Shown here: in pieces, positions 25,166-34,346 of the stretch | How the letters are laid out: each line of letters starts with the position of its first letter | How positions within the stretch are numbered: the first letter of the stretch is position 1 | Assembly (NCBI GenBank): GCA_002416125.1 | Contig: DIBU01000005.1 | Span: 1 to 40,224 of the forward strand | Direction of reading: 5' to 3' | DNA: 40,224 bases | From: Halieaceae bacterium UBA5044 | GTDB taxonomy: Bacteria > Pseudomonadota > Gammaproteobacteria > Pseudomonadales > Halieaceae | The notes under the pieces: model-generated | What the model saw: the letters and a program-made list of their open reading frames with translations, nothing else | Database searches by the model: none | What the model was told of the DNA's origin: nothing | Made by a program: the position numbers and the translations under genes

Positions 25166-25701
25166 TGGGGCCCTTTACCTCCGGTCTGCGCCGCCTGCCG
25201 CGGTGCCAGGAAACTGTCGAGTATCATCAACGCGGCGCCCACGGTAATCGCCGAATCGGCAATATTGAACGCCGGAAAAAATGCTCCCGCATAGTGTAGC
25301 GAAATAAAGTCGACGACGTGGCCGAGGACCAGGCGATCCCACAGGTTGCCAATCGCGCCGCCGAGAATCAGTGCCAACGCTGCGGGCAGCAGGCGCTGGC
25401 CCGCGGGCAGGCGATACAGCCACACGACCAGCACTCCACTGATGACGATGGCAATCCCGCTGAAAAAGTAACGCTGCCAGCCGCCTGCATCGCTGAGAAA
25501 GCTGAACGCCGCACCCGGGTTGTACTGCAGGGTGAGATTGAACCAGCTGGTCACCGGCAGCGGGCGAGCGTAGCTGAGGTAGTGCTCCGCAGCGACCTTG
25601 GTGATCTGGTCGAGAACAATGACCAGCAAGGCCAACGCATACCAGCCGACAACAGGGTGCAGTTTAGGCAAAGTGGCGCTGCTCCCCTGGGCCTTCGACA
25701 T
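25162..25701 (-). CDS. lspA: Lipoprotein signal peptidase (signal peptidase II)
   Basis: Inner-membrane aspartyl protease that cleaves prolipoproteins before the lipidated Cys. 179 residues with four transmembrane helices. The catalytic aspartates are Asp131 (in GHVVDFISLHY) and Asp149 (in FNIADSAI), with the conserved NLWDRL and NPGAAFSFL blocks. It overlaps ileS by 38 bases at its start, a longer overlap than usual, so initiation may depend on ileS translation. It is required for maturation of the lipoproteins encoded in this window (BamD and the two at 37.9-38.9 kb). Confidence 0.96.
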   Translation of the reverse strand: MSKAQGSSATLPKLHPVVGWYALALLVIVLDQITKVAAEHYLSYARPLPVTSWFNLTLQYNPGAAFSFLSDAGGWQRYFFSGIAIVISGVLVVWLYRLPAGQRLLPAALALILGGAIGNLWDRLVLGHVVDFISLHYAGAFFPAFNIADSAITVGAALMILDSFLAPRQAAQTGGKGPQ

Positions 25702-28468
25702 TGTCGACGCAGCGGCCGCACAGCGTTGGATGCTGTGCGTGGCGGCCCACGTCCTCGCGGCGGTGCCAACAGCGCTCGCATTTGTCCGCGGGACTCACGT
25801 GCACCTGCAGGCGGAGCTCGGGCAACTCGGTCGCTGCTGCCTCAGTGGGTGCCGAATCCAGCGGAGCCAGCGTAGCGCCGGAGGTAATCAGCACGAACCG
25901 CAGCTCATCTCCGAGGCTTGCCAACAGCGCCTGCAGCGGTGCTGCAACGTACAGTGTGACATCGGTATCCAGCGAGCCGCGCACCAGCCCTGCAGCGCGC
26001 TGCACCTCGATCTCCCGATTCACCGCTGCGCGCACTGCCATGACCTGCTGCCAATAGGCAGCCCCCATGGCCTCATTGCCTTCGAGCCTCTCGAGCCCCT
26101 GATACCATTCGCTCAGAAAGACGGATTCGGCGTGCTCACCGGGCAGGTTCTCCCAGATTTCCTCTGCGGTGAAGCTGAGAATCGGGGCGATCCAGCGCAC
26201 CAGCGCCTCGGCAATGTGGTACAGCGCCGTCTGTGCCGAGCGACGCGCGCGGCTGTCCGCCCGCGTGGTGTACTGGCGATCCTTGATGACATCCAGATAA
26301 AAGCCACCGAGATCGTTGCTGCAAAAGTTATGCAGCTTCTGGTAGATCACATGGAACTGGTAGCTTTCATAGGCCGCCTCGATCTCGGACTGCAGCCGCG
26401 CGCTGCGATCAATCACCCAGCGATCAAGCGACAGCAGATCGGCAAAGGGCAAGACGTGCTGCGCCGGGTCGAAGCCGTTCAGGTTAGAGAGCAGGAAGCG
26501 CGCCGTGTTGCGAATACGCCGGTAGGAATCTGCGGTGCGCTTGAAGATCTCGTCGGACACGGTCAGTTCACCGCGGTAATCCGTCGCCGCAACCCAGAGA
26601 CGCAGGATGTCCGCGCCCAGATCGTTCATCACCGCGTTCGGCGCGATAACGTTGCCCAGCGACTTGGACATCTTGCGACCCTGTGCATCCACGGTGAATC
26701 CGTGGGTCAGCACCTGTCGGTAAGGCGCCTCAGCGAAGGCCGCAATGCCTGTGAGCAGCGAGGACTGGAACCAGCCCCGGTGCTGGTCCGAACCCTCGAG
26801 GTACAGATCGGCAGGTGCACGCAGGCCTTCCCGCCGGCGCAGCACACAGGCGTGCGTTACCCCGGAATCAAACCACACATCCAGCGTATCGGTGACCTTG
26901 TCGTAAACAGCCGCCTCGTCGCCAAGGAGATCGGCGGGCTCGAGGTCAAACCACGCTTCTATACCGCGCTGTTCAATGCGCTGCGCGACGGCCTCAATAA
27001 GCTCCGCGGTGCGCGGGTGTAACTCGCCCGTTTCCCGGTGCACAAACAGGGTGATGGGTGAGCCCCAGGTACGCTGGCGGGAGATACACCAGTCCGGGCG
27101 TTGTGCCAGCATGGCATCGATGCGCGCCTTGCCCCACTCGGGCACCCACTGTACCTGCTCGACCGCAGCCAGGGCGCCTTGCAGCAGTCCGTTCTGCTGC
27201 ATGCTCACAAACCACTGGGGCGTGGCGCGGAATATGATCGGCGTCTTGTGCCGCCAGCAATGTGGATAGGAGTGGTCATAGCCCTCGCTGTGCAGCAAAA
27301 CCCCGCGCTCTTGCAGCAGTTCCAGCATCGGCTGGTCAATCTTGAACACATGCTGGTCGCCAAACACTGCCGTATCCGGCAGATACACGCCGTTGCCCGC
27401 AACCGGGTTGTAGACCTCCAAGCCATAGGCCTGGCCGACCTGGAAGTCGTCCTGGCCGTGTGCCGGAGCCGTATGCACAGCCCCCGTGCCGGCTTCAGTG
27501 GTCACGTGCTCGCCCAGCACTACCGGCACGTCGCGCGCCTGGAAACAGTGCTGCAGCCGCTGGTGCTCCAGCGCCCGACCCTTGCAACGTCCCAGCACGT
27601 TCACACCGGGCAGGCCGTAGCGCGCAGCGACCGCCGTTGCCAGTTCCTCGGCCACCACCAGCGCGCGCCCTTCACCGGCAAGCAGCACATAGTCAAGGTC
27701 GGGGTGCAGGCAGACGGCCATGTTGGCCGGCAGCGTCCAGGGCGTCGTGGTCCAGATCGGCACGGCGATTTCACCGGCGTACTCGCTGTCACAGGCCCGG
27801 GCGATCGCCGCGGGATCCAGCGCGACAAAGGCGACGTCGACCGCGGTGGAGCGCTTGTCCTGGTATTCGACTTCGGCCTCGGCCAGCGCAGACCCGCAAT
27901 CCAGGCACCAGTGCACTGGCTTGAAGCCCTTGTGCAGGTGTCCGTTGTCGATGATGCGCCCCAGGGTGCGCACGATATCCGCCTCGAACTGGAAATTCAT
28001 GGTCAGGTACGGGTTTTCCCAGTCACCCAGCACCCCCATACGGATAAAGTCCTGGCGCTGCCGGTCCACCTGCCCCGCCGCATAATCACGGCATTTCTGG
28101 CGAAACTCCGCGGGTGACACCTTGACGCCGGGCTTGCCGACCTTCTTTTCCACGTTGAGTTCGATGGGCAGACCGTGGCAATCCCAACCGGGCACATAAG
28201 GCGCATCAAAGCCGGCCAGCGAGCGGGACTTGACGATGATGTCCTTCAGGACCTTGTTGACCGCGTGCCCCAGGTGCAGATCGCCATTGGCGTAGGGGGG
28301 GCCATCGTGCAGGATAAAGCGCGGGCGACCTGCGCTGGCGGCGCGAATCTTTCCGTACAGGCCGGTTTCCTGCCACTGCCGAATACGCTCCGGTTCACGC
28401 TGGGCGAGGCTCGCCTTCATTGGAAACCCGGTCTGTGGCAGGTTCAGCGTGTCCTTGTAATCACTCAT
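25664..28468 (-). CDS. ileS: Isoleucyl-tRNA synthetase
   Basis: Class I aminoacyl-tRNA synthetase charging tRNA-Ile, with CP1 editing domain. 934 residues (E. coli 938). HIGH motif as HLGH (65-68, in PPYANGDLHLGHAVNK), editing domain around 200-400 (TTTPWTLPANMAV, GTGAVHTAPAHGQDD), KMSKS near 600, anticodon-binding domain, and a C-terminal zinc finger of four cysteines (CERCW...CGRCV). The zinc finger and full editing domain mark the standard bacterial, mupirocin-sensitive type rather than the eukaryote-like form. Located between ribF (27 bases upstream) and lspA (overlapping), the conserved order. Confidence 0.98.
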   Translation of the reverse strand: MSDYKDTLNLPQTGFPMKASLAQREPERIRQWQETGLYGKIRAASAGRPRFILHDGPPYANGDLHLGHAVNKVLKDIIVKSRSLAGFDAPYVPGWDCHGLPIELNVEKKVGKPGVKVSPAEFRQKCRDYAAGQVDRQRQDFIRMGVLGDWENPYLTMNFQFEADIVRTLGRIIDNGHLHKGFKPVHWCLDCGSALAEAEVEYQDKRSTAVDVAFVALDPAAIARACDSEYAGEIAVPIWTTTPWTLPANMAVCLHPDLDYVLLAGEGRALVVAEELATAVAARYGLPGVNVLGRCKGRALEHQRLQHCFQARDVPVVLGEHVTTEAGTGAVHTAPAHGQDDFQVGQAYGLEVYNPVAGNGVYLPDTAVFGDQHVFKIDQPMLELLQERGVLLHSEGYDHSYPHCWRHKTPIIFRATPQWFVSMQQNGLLQGALAAVEQVQWVPEWGKARIDAMLAQRPDWCISRQRTWGSPITLFVHRETGELHPRTAELIEAVAQRIEQRGIEAWFDLEPADLLGDEAAVYDKVTDTLDVWFDSGVTHACVLRRREGLRAPADLYLEGSDQHRGWFQSSLLTGIAAFAEAPYRQVLTHGFTVDAQGRKMSKSLGNVIAPNAVMNDLGADILRLWVAATDYRGELTVSDEIFKRTADSYRRIRNTARFLLSNLNGFDPAQHVLPFADLLSLDRWVIDRSARLQSEIEAAYESYQFHVIYQKLHNFCSNDLGGFYLDVIKDRQYTTRADSRARRSAQTALYHIAEALVRWIAPILSFTAEEIWENLPGEHAESVFLSEWYQGLERLEGNEAMGAAYWQQVMAVRAAVNREIEVQRAAGLVRGSLDTDVTLYVAAPLQALLASLGDELRFVLITSGATLAPLDSAPTEAAATELPELRLQVHVSPADKCERCWHRREDVGRHAQHPTLCGRCVDNVEGPGEQRHFA

Positions 28469-28495
28469 GTAAACGTCAATCCCGTATCAATCAGT

Positions 28496-29458
28496 TCAGT
28501 CCGCGTCAGTCGACGCCGGACCGTTTGTGTGTTCGCTCAGCCAACGCCTGGCCGCCTCTGCGTCCCGGTCAATCTGGCCGCGCAGCAGGTCGACCGAGGC
28601 GAACTTCTGCTCATCGCGCAGTTTGTGCAGAAAGGTCACCTCCAGGTGCCTGCCGTAAAGCTGCGGGTTACCCTGCAGAACATGGACCTCGAGATTGGCC
28701 TGTATACTGTCATCCACCGTCGGCCGCGTGCCGACGTTTGCCACCGCCGGCGCATCGACCAGACCGCCGCCGGTGACGGTCACCGCGTACACGCCGGAGA
28801 GCGGCGAGCGCAGCCGGTGCAACTGCAGATTCGCGGTGGGAAAACCCAGCTCCCGCCCCAGTTGCCGGCCATAAATCACTTTGCCGCTCATGCGGTAAGG
28901 GCGGCTCAGCAGGCGCTCTGCCAGGGCGAAATCGCCCTCGGCCAGGGCCGCGCGAATACGCGTGCTGCTGACACGCTCCCCGTCAAATTCACAGGTTTCC
29001 GTGGCGCTGGCTTCGTAGCCATAGCGTCGGCCCTGCGACTTGATGAACGCATAGTCACCCTGGCGGTCATTGCCGAACCGGAAATCATCGCCCAGCACGA
29101 TATGCTGTATGCCCAGCCCCTGCACAAAGACCTCGTCGACAAAGGCCTGCGCTGACATGCTGCGCAGGCTGGGCGTAAAGCGAATACGCAGAACACGGTC
29201 GACGCCGAGGCACGCCAGGGCGCGAAACTTGTCCCGGAAGCTCATGATTCTGGCCGGCGCTTCCAGCGGCGCAAAATACTCCCGGGGCAGCGGCTCGAAC
29301 ACGATCACCGTCGCCGGCAGTGCGAGTTCTTTCGCCTTGCCCTGAAGCTTGCGAATCACCGCCTGATGACCAAGATGCACCCCATCAAAGGCGCCTATCG
29401 TGGCCACGCAGGGACGGTGTTGCGGCCCCAGGTTATGCAGGCCTCTGATCAGCTCCAT
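28496..29458 (-). CDS. ribF: Bifunctional riboflavin kinase / FAD synthetase
   Basis: Makes FMN from riboflavin, then FAD. 320 residues. The N-terminal FAD synthetase (nucleotidyltransferase) has GAFDGVHLGHQAVI with the HxGH-like site, and VSSTRIRAAL. The C-terminal flavokinase has the PTAN motif (GFPTANLQL), GVYAV, NVGTRPT and a conserved Glu region EVHVL. A -10-like TATACT lies in the 88-base gap to murJ (29459-29546), so the ribF-ileS-lspA-fkpB-ispH run may have its own promoter besides read-through from murJ. No rpsT gene is seen near murJ, unlike the order in pseudomonads. Confidence 0.97.
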   Translation of the reverse strand: MELIRGLHNLGPQHRPCVATIGAFDGVHLGHQAVIRKLQGKAKELALPATVIVFEPLPREYFAPLEAPARIMSFRDKFRALACLGVDRVLRIRFTPSLRSMSAQAFVDEVFVQGLGIQHIVLGDDFRFGNDRQGDYAFIKSQGRRYGYEASATETCEFDGERVSSTRIRAALAEGDFALAERLLSRPYRMSGKVIYGRQLGRELGFPTANLQLHRLRSPLSGVYAVTVTGGGLVDAPAVANVGTRPTVDDSIQANLEVHVLQGNPQLYGRHLEVTFLHKLRDEQKFASVDLLRGQIDRDAEAARRWLSEHTNGPASTDAD

Positions 29459-29546
29459 GAGGTCGGGCTTACTCTGTCAACGCAAACGCTGGAGTATAGC
29501 GAAAAGTACCGCACTAGCCTATGCCGGAGGGGGCGCCCGTATGTCG

Positions 29547-31148
29547 TCAGGACCCCGAGGGCGGCGTGCGCAGGTGCTGCAGCCGCGTGCCCAACGCCAC
29601 ATGGACCAGCAGGTAGGTCAGGCCCCCGAGGCCACACACCAGCACAAGGTGGGCAACGCGCTCGAACAGCGTCCGGGCCAACCAGTCCTCCACACCCGGG
29701 CTGAGCAGGACCAGCACCGCGACCATCGCGCTGGTGGCCAGCAGCAAACGCCCGGTGTAAACGGCCCAACCTGCCTGCGGCTGCAGGACGCCATCGCGCA
29801 ACAACCCGCGCAGCAGCAGGCCTGCGTTGAGGTAGGCCGCAACACTGGTGGCGAGTGCAAGGCCTACATGGCCGGCCTGGAACCAGTACATCAGCGGCAA
29901 CACGAACGCGAGGTTCAACACCATATTGGCGGCCATCGCAATAATGCCGTAGCGCACCGGCGTCGCGGTGTCCTGGCGCGCATAGTAGCCCGGGGCCAAC
30001 ACCTTGATCAGCATGAACGCTGCCAGCCCCAGGCTGTAGGCCTGCAGGCTCAACGCCGACATGGCAACATCCTCCGGCCGGAACTCGCCGTACTGGAACA
30101 GGGTCACCAGAATAGGCCGCGCCAGTACGGCCAGGGCCACGGCGGCGGGCACAGCCACCAGCAGAACCGAGCGCACCGCCCAGTCCAGGGTCAGGCCGAA
30201 CTGGCGCATTCTGGCCCCGGCGCGATGCGCCGACAGGCTGGGCAGGATCACGGTGGCTATGGCGATGCCAAAAACCCCCAGCGGCAGCTCCATCAGCCGG
30301 TCCGAGTAATACAGCCAGGAAACGCTGCCCGTCGGCAAAAATGAGGCCAGTACCGTATCCAGCAGCAGGTTGATCTGGCTCACCGACACGCCAAACAGCG
30401 CGGGCACCATGAGCTTGAGAATACGCCGCACCCCGGGATGGCGGGTATCCCAGCGCGGGCGCGGTATGAGATCCAGACGGTAGAGGAAAGGCAGCTGGAA
30501 CAGCAACTGTATGACGCCTGCCAGCGCCACCCCCCAGGCCAGCGCAAAGACCGGTTCCTCCAGCTGTGGCGCCGCCAGCAGCGCGGCGCCGATCAGGGAC
30601 AGGTTCAGAAACACCGGGGTCAGGGCCGGCACCGCAAAGCGACCGTAGCTGTTGAGAATCGCACCGCAGAACCCGGTCATTGAGATGAGCAGCAGGTAGG
30701 GAAAGGTGATGCGGATCATCTGCGACGTGAGTTCGAATTTTACCGGGTCAGCGACGAAGCCCGGGGCAAACACGGTGGCTACCAGCGGCGCCGCGACCAT
30801 CGCCAGCACCGTCACCAGCAGCAGCGTGCCACCAAGCACGCCGGCAACACGGTCCACCAGCGCCCGCACTGCCACCACGCTGCCGTCCTCGCGGTAGTCG
30901 GCGAGCACGGGCACAAAGGCCTGGGCAAAAGCGCCCTCGGCAAACAGGCGCCGAAGGAAGTTGGGGATCTTGAAGGCCACAAAGAAGGCGTCTGCGTTGG
31001 CGCTGGCGCCCACCACCGCCGCCATGACCACGTCACGCAACAGGCCGAGCACCCGCGACAGCAGCGTCATGCTGCCGACCACCGCGCTGGAGCGCAGCAG
31101 CCCCGGTGGCGCGGGCTCCGGTGTCCCGGGTGCGGCGGGGCCGGTCAC
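29547..31148 (-). CDS. murJ: Lipid II flippase MurJ (MviN)
   Basis: Moves lipid II across the inner membrane for peptidoglycan synthesis. 533 residues, about 14 transmembrane segments of the MOP superfamily. It opens with the conserved SSAVVGSMTLLSRVLGLLRDVVMA; the central cavity arginines are in FKIPNFLRRLFAEGAF. The start listed is GTG 31148, which gives a 16-residue Pro/Gly-rich extension before the usual beginning; no good ribosome site precedes it, so the true start may be a little downstream. It follows the nudix gene by 13 bases, apparently in the same transcript. Confidence 0.95.
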   Translation of the reverse strand: MTGPAAPGTPEPAPPGLLRSSAVVGSMTLLSRVLGLLRDVVMAAVVGASANADAFFVAFKIPNFLRRLFAEGAFAQAFVPVLADYREDGSVVAVRALVDRVAGVLGGTLLLVTVLAMVAAPLVATVFAPGFVADPVKFELTSQMIRITFPYLLLISMTGFCGAILNSYGRFAVPALTPVFLNLSLIGAALLAAPQLEEPVFALAWGVALAGVIQLLFQLPFLYRLDLIPRPRWDTRHPGVRRILKLMVPALFGVSVSQINLLLDTVLASFLPTGSVSWLYYSDRLMELPLGVFGIAIATVILPSLSAHRAGARMRQFGLTLDWAVRSVLLVAVPAAVALAVLARPILVTLFQYGEFRPEDVAMSALSLQAYSLGLAAFMLIKVLAPGYYARQDTATPVRYGIIAMAANMVLNLAFVLPLMYWFQAGHVGLALATSVAAYLNAGLLLRGLLRDGVLQPQAGWAVYTGRLLLATSAMVAVLVLLSPGVEDWLARTLFERVAHLVLVCGLGGLTYLLVHVALGTRLQHLRTPPSGS

Positions 31149-31161
31149 TGCACGCTGGCCA

Positions 31162-31782
31162 TCAGGAGAGCCAGCGCTGGCGCAGGGACTCCCCCTGCAA
31201 CTGCAGCCATTGCAGGGCGATCAGCGTGTGGCCGTTGGGCACACGATCCGCGGCCAGCAGTGCCAGCGCCTCAAGACGGGGAATACGGTGCACCAGAATG
31301 TCCTCGCCTTCACCACGGGCGCCGTGCACGGCACCGGCGCCCGCCCGCCTGACCCGGCCGCAGAACAACCGCACATGTTCGGAACAGGCGCCCGCGCTGG
31401 GGTAATAGCTGGCGATGGGTACCAACTCGGCGAGCTCGCAGGCGGCCTCTTCCCCAGCCTCACGGTGTGCGACCTCCGCATCGGTCTCACCGGGCTCTAC
31501 CACGCCGGCAATCACCTCAAGCATCCAGGGACTGCGGGCATCGCGCAGGGCGCCGGGACGAAACTGTTCAATGAGAATGACACAGTCGGTTTCCGGCTCG
31601 TAAGGCAACACGGCAACCGCATCACCGCGTTCGAAAACCTCACGCACGAGGGGCGGACTCCAGCCGCCACCGAACAGCTGGTGCTGCAGCGTCAGGCGAC
31701 GCACAGCAAAATACCCCTCAAACGCTGCCTCGCTCTGCAACACGCGCACCGCGTCACCGGCAAAGGTGAGCTCAAAGGCCAT
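31162..31782 (-). CDS. nudF: Nudix hydrolase, ADP-ribose pyrophosphatase-like
   Basis: 206 residues. The Nudix box is GVVEPGETDAEVAHREAGEE, matching GX5EX7REUXEE; the following Gly of the consensus is Ala here. The surrounding sequence (MLEVIAGVVEPGE, YYPSAGACSEHVRLFCG) is that of the NudF/TrgB ADP-ribose pyrophosphatase subgroup, which cleaves ADP-ribose to AMP and ribose 5-phosphate. Start ATG 31782 lies 11 bases inside the 3' end of pyrB, so the two are translationally linked. The substrate assignment is by similarity only. A longer frame upstream lies wholly within pyrB and is not real. Confidence 0.85.
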   Translation of the reverse strand: MAFELTFAGDAVRVLQSEAAFEGYFAVRRLTLQHQLFGGGWSPPLVREVFERGDAVAVLPYEPETDCVILIEQFRPGALRDARSPWMLEVIAGVVEPGETDAEVAHREAGEEAACELAELVPIASYYPSAGACSEHVRLFCGRVRRAGAGAVHGARGEGEDILVHRIPRLEALALLAADRVPNGHTLIALQWLQLQGESLRQRWLS

Positions 31783-32794
31783 CGAAGCGCCCGCCGGTGT
31801 ACCAGTTGACGTCACGCGCGTGCCTGTGCACCTGCTCCGCCACGTCCAGCACCAGGGTAAACAGCGCCATGCGCACCAGCACGCCGTTGTCGGTCTGGCG
31901 AAAAATCGCCAGGTTGGGGTTGTCGTTGAGGTCGTCATCAAGTTCGCGCGCGGTCACGCGGGAATCTCGCGGCAGCGGGTGCATGATGACCGTGTTGGGC
32001 TCGCAGTGTTCGGTGTAGATGCTCTGGTTCAGGCGGAAGCGGCCGCGGTAGAGATCCGCCTCCTGCTGGGAGCTGAAGCGCTCCTCCTGAATGCGTGTGG
32101 AATACACGATGTCGACGTGACGGATGCTGGACTCCAGCGCTTCGGACTCCAGCACATCGTGGCCCGCCGCGCGCAGTTGCTCGACGATATCGCCCGGCAT
32201 ACGCAGCTCGACCGGCGACACCAGGACCACCTGGATGCCCTGAAACAGGCACAGCAGCTTGCAGAGTGAATGCACGGTGCGGCCGAAGCGCAGGTCGCCG
32301 ACCATAGCGATACGCAGGCGGTCGACGTCGCGACCGCGGGCGGACAGCTCCTTGCGAATGGTGTAGAGGTCCAGCAGGGCCTGCGTGGGGTGCTCATTGC
32401 TGCCGTCGCCGCCATTGAGCACGGGCACGCGGCTGGCAGCGGCGAACTCGGCCACCGAGCCCTCCTGCGGGTGACGCATGGCAATCACGTCGGAATAGCC
32501 GCTGAGCACCCGCGCGGTATCGTAGAGTGACTCCCCCTTGGCAATGGCCGACTGCTCGAAGCCGGTGGTTTCACGCACCTCGCCGCCGAGGAGATTGAAG
32601 GCACTGCCGAAACTGACCCGCGTACGCGTGCTGGGCTCGAAAAACATGGCGCCCAGGATAGCGCCGTCGAGCACTTTGGTGACGCGGCGCCGGTGGGCGT
32701 AGGGTTCCATACTGTCTGCCACCGCGAACACCCGCTCCACATCGGGGCGCTCGAACTGGGCGATGGAGAGAATATGACTACCGGCAAACTGCAC
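31772..32794 (-). CDS. pyrB: Aspartate carbamoyltransferase, catalytic chain
   Basis: Commits carbamoyl phosphate and aspartate to pyrimidine synthesis. 340 residues from GTG 32794, chosen for its AGGGAG seven bases upstream; upstream codons belong to the leader. Carbamoyl-phosphate loop STRTR at 55-59 (FFEPSTRTRVSFGSAF), the HPTQALLDLYTI block and MHPLPR near the aspartate site are intact. Longer than E. coli PyrB (311) and not followed by pyrI or a pyrC-like gene, so subunit make-up and allosteric control cannot be predicted here. First gene of pyrB-nudF-murJ. Confidence 0.95.
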   Translation of the reverse strand: MQFAGSHILSIAQFERPDVERVFAVADSMEPYAHRRRVTKVLDGAILGAMFFEPSTRTRVSFGSAFNLLGGEVRETTGFEQSAIAKGESLYDTARVLSGYSDVIAMRHPQEGSVAEFAAASRVPVLNGGDGSNEHPTQALLDLYTIRKELSARGRDVDRLRIAMVGDLRFGRTVHSLCKLLCLFQGIQVVLVSPVELRMPGDIVEQLRAAGHDVLESEALESSIRHVDIVYSTRIQEERFSSQQEADLYRGRFRLNQSIYTEHCEPNTVIMHPLPRDSRVTARELDDDLNDNPNLAIFRQTDNGVLVRMALFTLVLDVAEQVHRHARDVNWYTGGRFDGL

Positions 32795-32846
32795 GCAAAC
32801 ACTCCCTGCTCTGGCATCTGGCGGTGACCCGCCACCGACGTCGGGC

Positions 32847-32876
32847 ATTATACGGCCTGCGCCAGCCGCTTGCCCA
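32847..32876 (-). promoter_or_regulatory. Predicted pyrB promoter and short structured leader
   Basis: Perfect TATAAT (32852-32847) preceded at 18 bases by TGGGCA (32876-32871; four of six matches to TTGACA). The roughly 45-base leader between it and the pyrB GTG contains CCGACGTCGG and a GGCGG/CCGCC stem. No T-rich attenuator is seen. Confidence 0.55.
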
Positions 32877-32884
32877 TGGGCGAT

Positions 32885-34327
32885 TCAGGCCAGTAGCGCG
32901 TCCCCGTACTCCAGCAGTGCCTCGAGGAGCTCGCGCTCGCCTGCGGGGCGCTGCTGCGCCAGCAGCGTGTCGATCAGTGCCTGATACGCCTCCATATCCA
33001 GCGCACCCGGGGCATCGGGTTCAGTGATGCGCTGCAGGCGAAATTCATCCCACTGGGCGCGCTCCGCCGGCGACAGGGTCTGCGGGAAGTTGCGCGCACG
33101 GTAGCGGAACAGCATCTCCGGCAGGCGGGCATCCTCGAAGGCAAAGGACTGCTGTGCGAGGGCCTCCGGGGTGGCAGATCGTACCTGCTCCATACTGCGC
33201 CGGTCCGCCTCCGAGAAGAACCCGCCGCCGTAGAGCATGCGGTCCGGGTCCGTGACCGGCGCAAACTCGCGCCCGGCGTAGATGGCCTGCAACTTTTCAA
33301 CCATACCCCTGGCATCATCCGCGTGCCAGGCACGCAGGGCTGCGAGGTGCCGCCGACAGCGCGCACCGTCGAGACCAATCCGCGCGGCGACCTCGGGCGT
33401 CACCATCGTCGGCGGCGCCAGTACCGGACAGCGGTTGATGTGCACGCTTTTCAGGCCGGGGCGCTGCTGGCCGGGCGGCAGGGCATCGCGCCGGGCGAAC
33501 AGGGCCTGCTGCAGTGTGGGCACCGCCTCCTCGCGCAGAACGGCAGGGTCCTCATTGAGATCGGCGCAGATGACTTCATTGCGATTCACAGGATGCGCCG
33601 CCAGTGGCAGGATCAGTGCGGTGTTGAAGCGCTCCGCACCAAACATGCCGGAGACATGCAGCACAGGCTTCAGCGAGCCGAGCTGCAGTTGCCCCTGCAC
33701 CCAGCGTTTGTCGCGGCTTTGCAGCACCCAGGCGTACAGCCGCGGCTGGCGTTCGCGCACCAGGCGCGCCATCGCCAGCGTAGCCTCGACATCGGACAGG
33801 GCATCGTGGGCCGCGGTGTGCGCGATGCCGTTTGCCGAGGTCAACTCTTCCAGACGAAAGCTGACGTGGCCGTCTTCGCGGCGCGGCCACGCGAAGCCGT
33901 CGGGGCGCAACGCCCAGGCGGTGCGCAGCAAATGGATAATATCCCAGCGGGAATTTCCGTTCTGCCACTCGCGGGCATAGGGATCGTAGAAATTGCGATA
34001 CAGCGCATACCGCGTGACTTCATCGTCGAAACGCAGTGAGTTGTAGCCCACCGAACAGGTGCCGGGCTGTGCCAGCTCAGTGTGGATACGGGCAACAAAC
34101 TCAGATTCGGGCAGCCCCTTCTCGAGTGCTAGCTGCGGTGTGATACCGGTGATCAAACAGGCCTGGGGGTGGGGCAGAAAATCATCGGCGGGGCGGGCAT
34201 AAATGACCAGGGGGTCACCGATGACGTTGAGGTCGTCATCGGTGCGCAGACCGGCAAACTGTACCGGCCGGTCCCAGGCGGGGTCCGCGCCGAAGGTTTC
34301 GTAGTCGTGCCAGTAAAAGGTCGACAT
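32885..34327 (-). CDS. sbcB: Exodeoxyribonuclease I
   Basis: 3'-5' single-strand DNA exonuclease used in recombination and mismatch repair, stimulated by SSB. 480 residues (E. coli 475). An N-terminal DEDDh exonuclease domain has FYWHDYETFGADP (Asp, Glu), NSLRFDDEVTRYALYRNFYDPYAREW and HDALSDVEATLAMA (His, Asp), followed by the SH3-like and C-terminal helical domains specific to ExoI (LFRYRARNFPQTL). It starts 19 bases after the fumarase stop, so probably shares its transcript; the TATAAT of pyrB lies just beyond its 3' end. Confidence 0.96.
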   Translation of the reverse strand: MSTFYWHDYETFGADPAWDRPVQFAGLRTDDDLNVIGDPLVIYARPADDFLPHPQACLITGITPQLALEKGLPESEFVARIHTELAQPGTCSVGYNSLRFDDEVTRYALYRNFYDPYAREWQNGNSRWDIIHLLRTAWALRPDGFAWPRREDGHVSFRLEELTSANGIAHTAAHDALSDVEATLAMARLVRERQPRLYAWVLQSRDKRWVQGQLQLGSLKPVLHVSGMFGAERFNTALILPLAAHPVNRNEVICADLNEDPAVLREEAVPTLQQALFARRDALPPGQQRPGLKSVHINRCPVLAPPTMVTPEVAARIGLDGARCRRHLAALRAWHADDARGMVEKLQAIYAGREFAPVTDPDRMLYGGGFFSEADRRSMEQVRSATPEALAQQSFAFEDARLPEMLFRYRARNFPQTLSPAERAQWDEFRLQRITEPDAPGALDMEAYQALIDTLLAQQRPAGERELLEALLEYGDALLA

Positions 34328-34346
34328 GCCTGGTTACGTGCGCGGC

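Noticed and set aside
25664..25701. A later lspA start to avoid the 38-base overlap with ileS
   Set aside because: No in-frame ATG or GTG with a ribosome site precedes the first conserved helix; the annotated ATG gives normal length.
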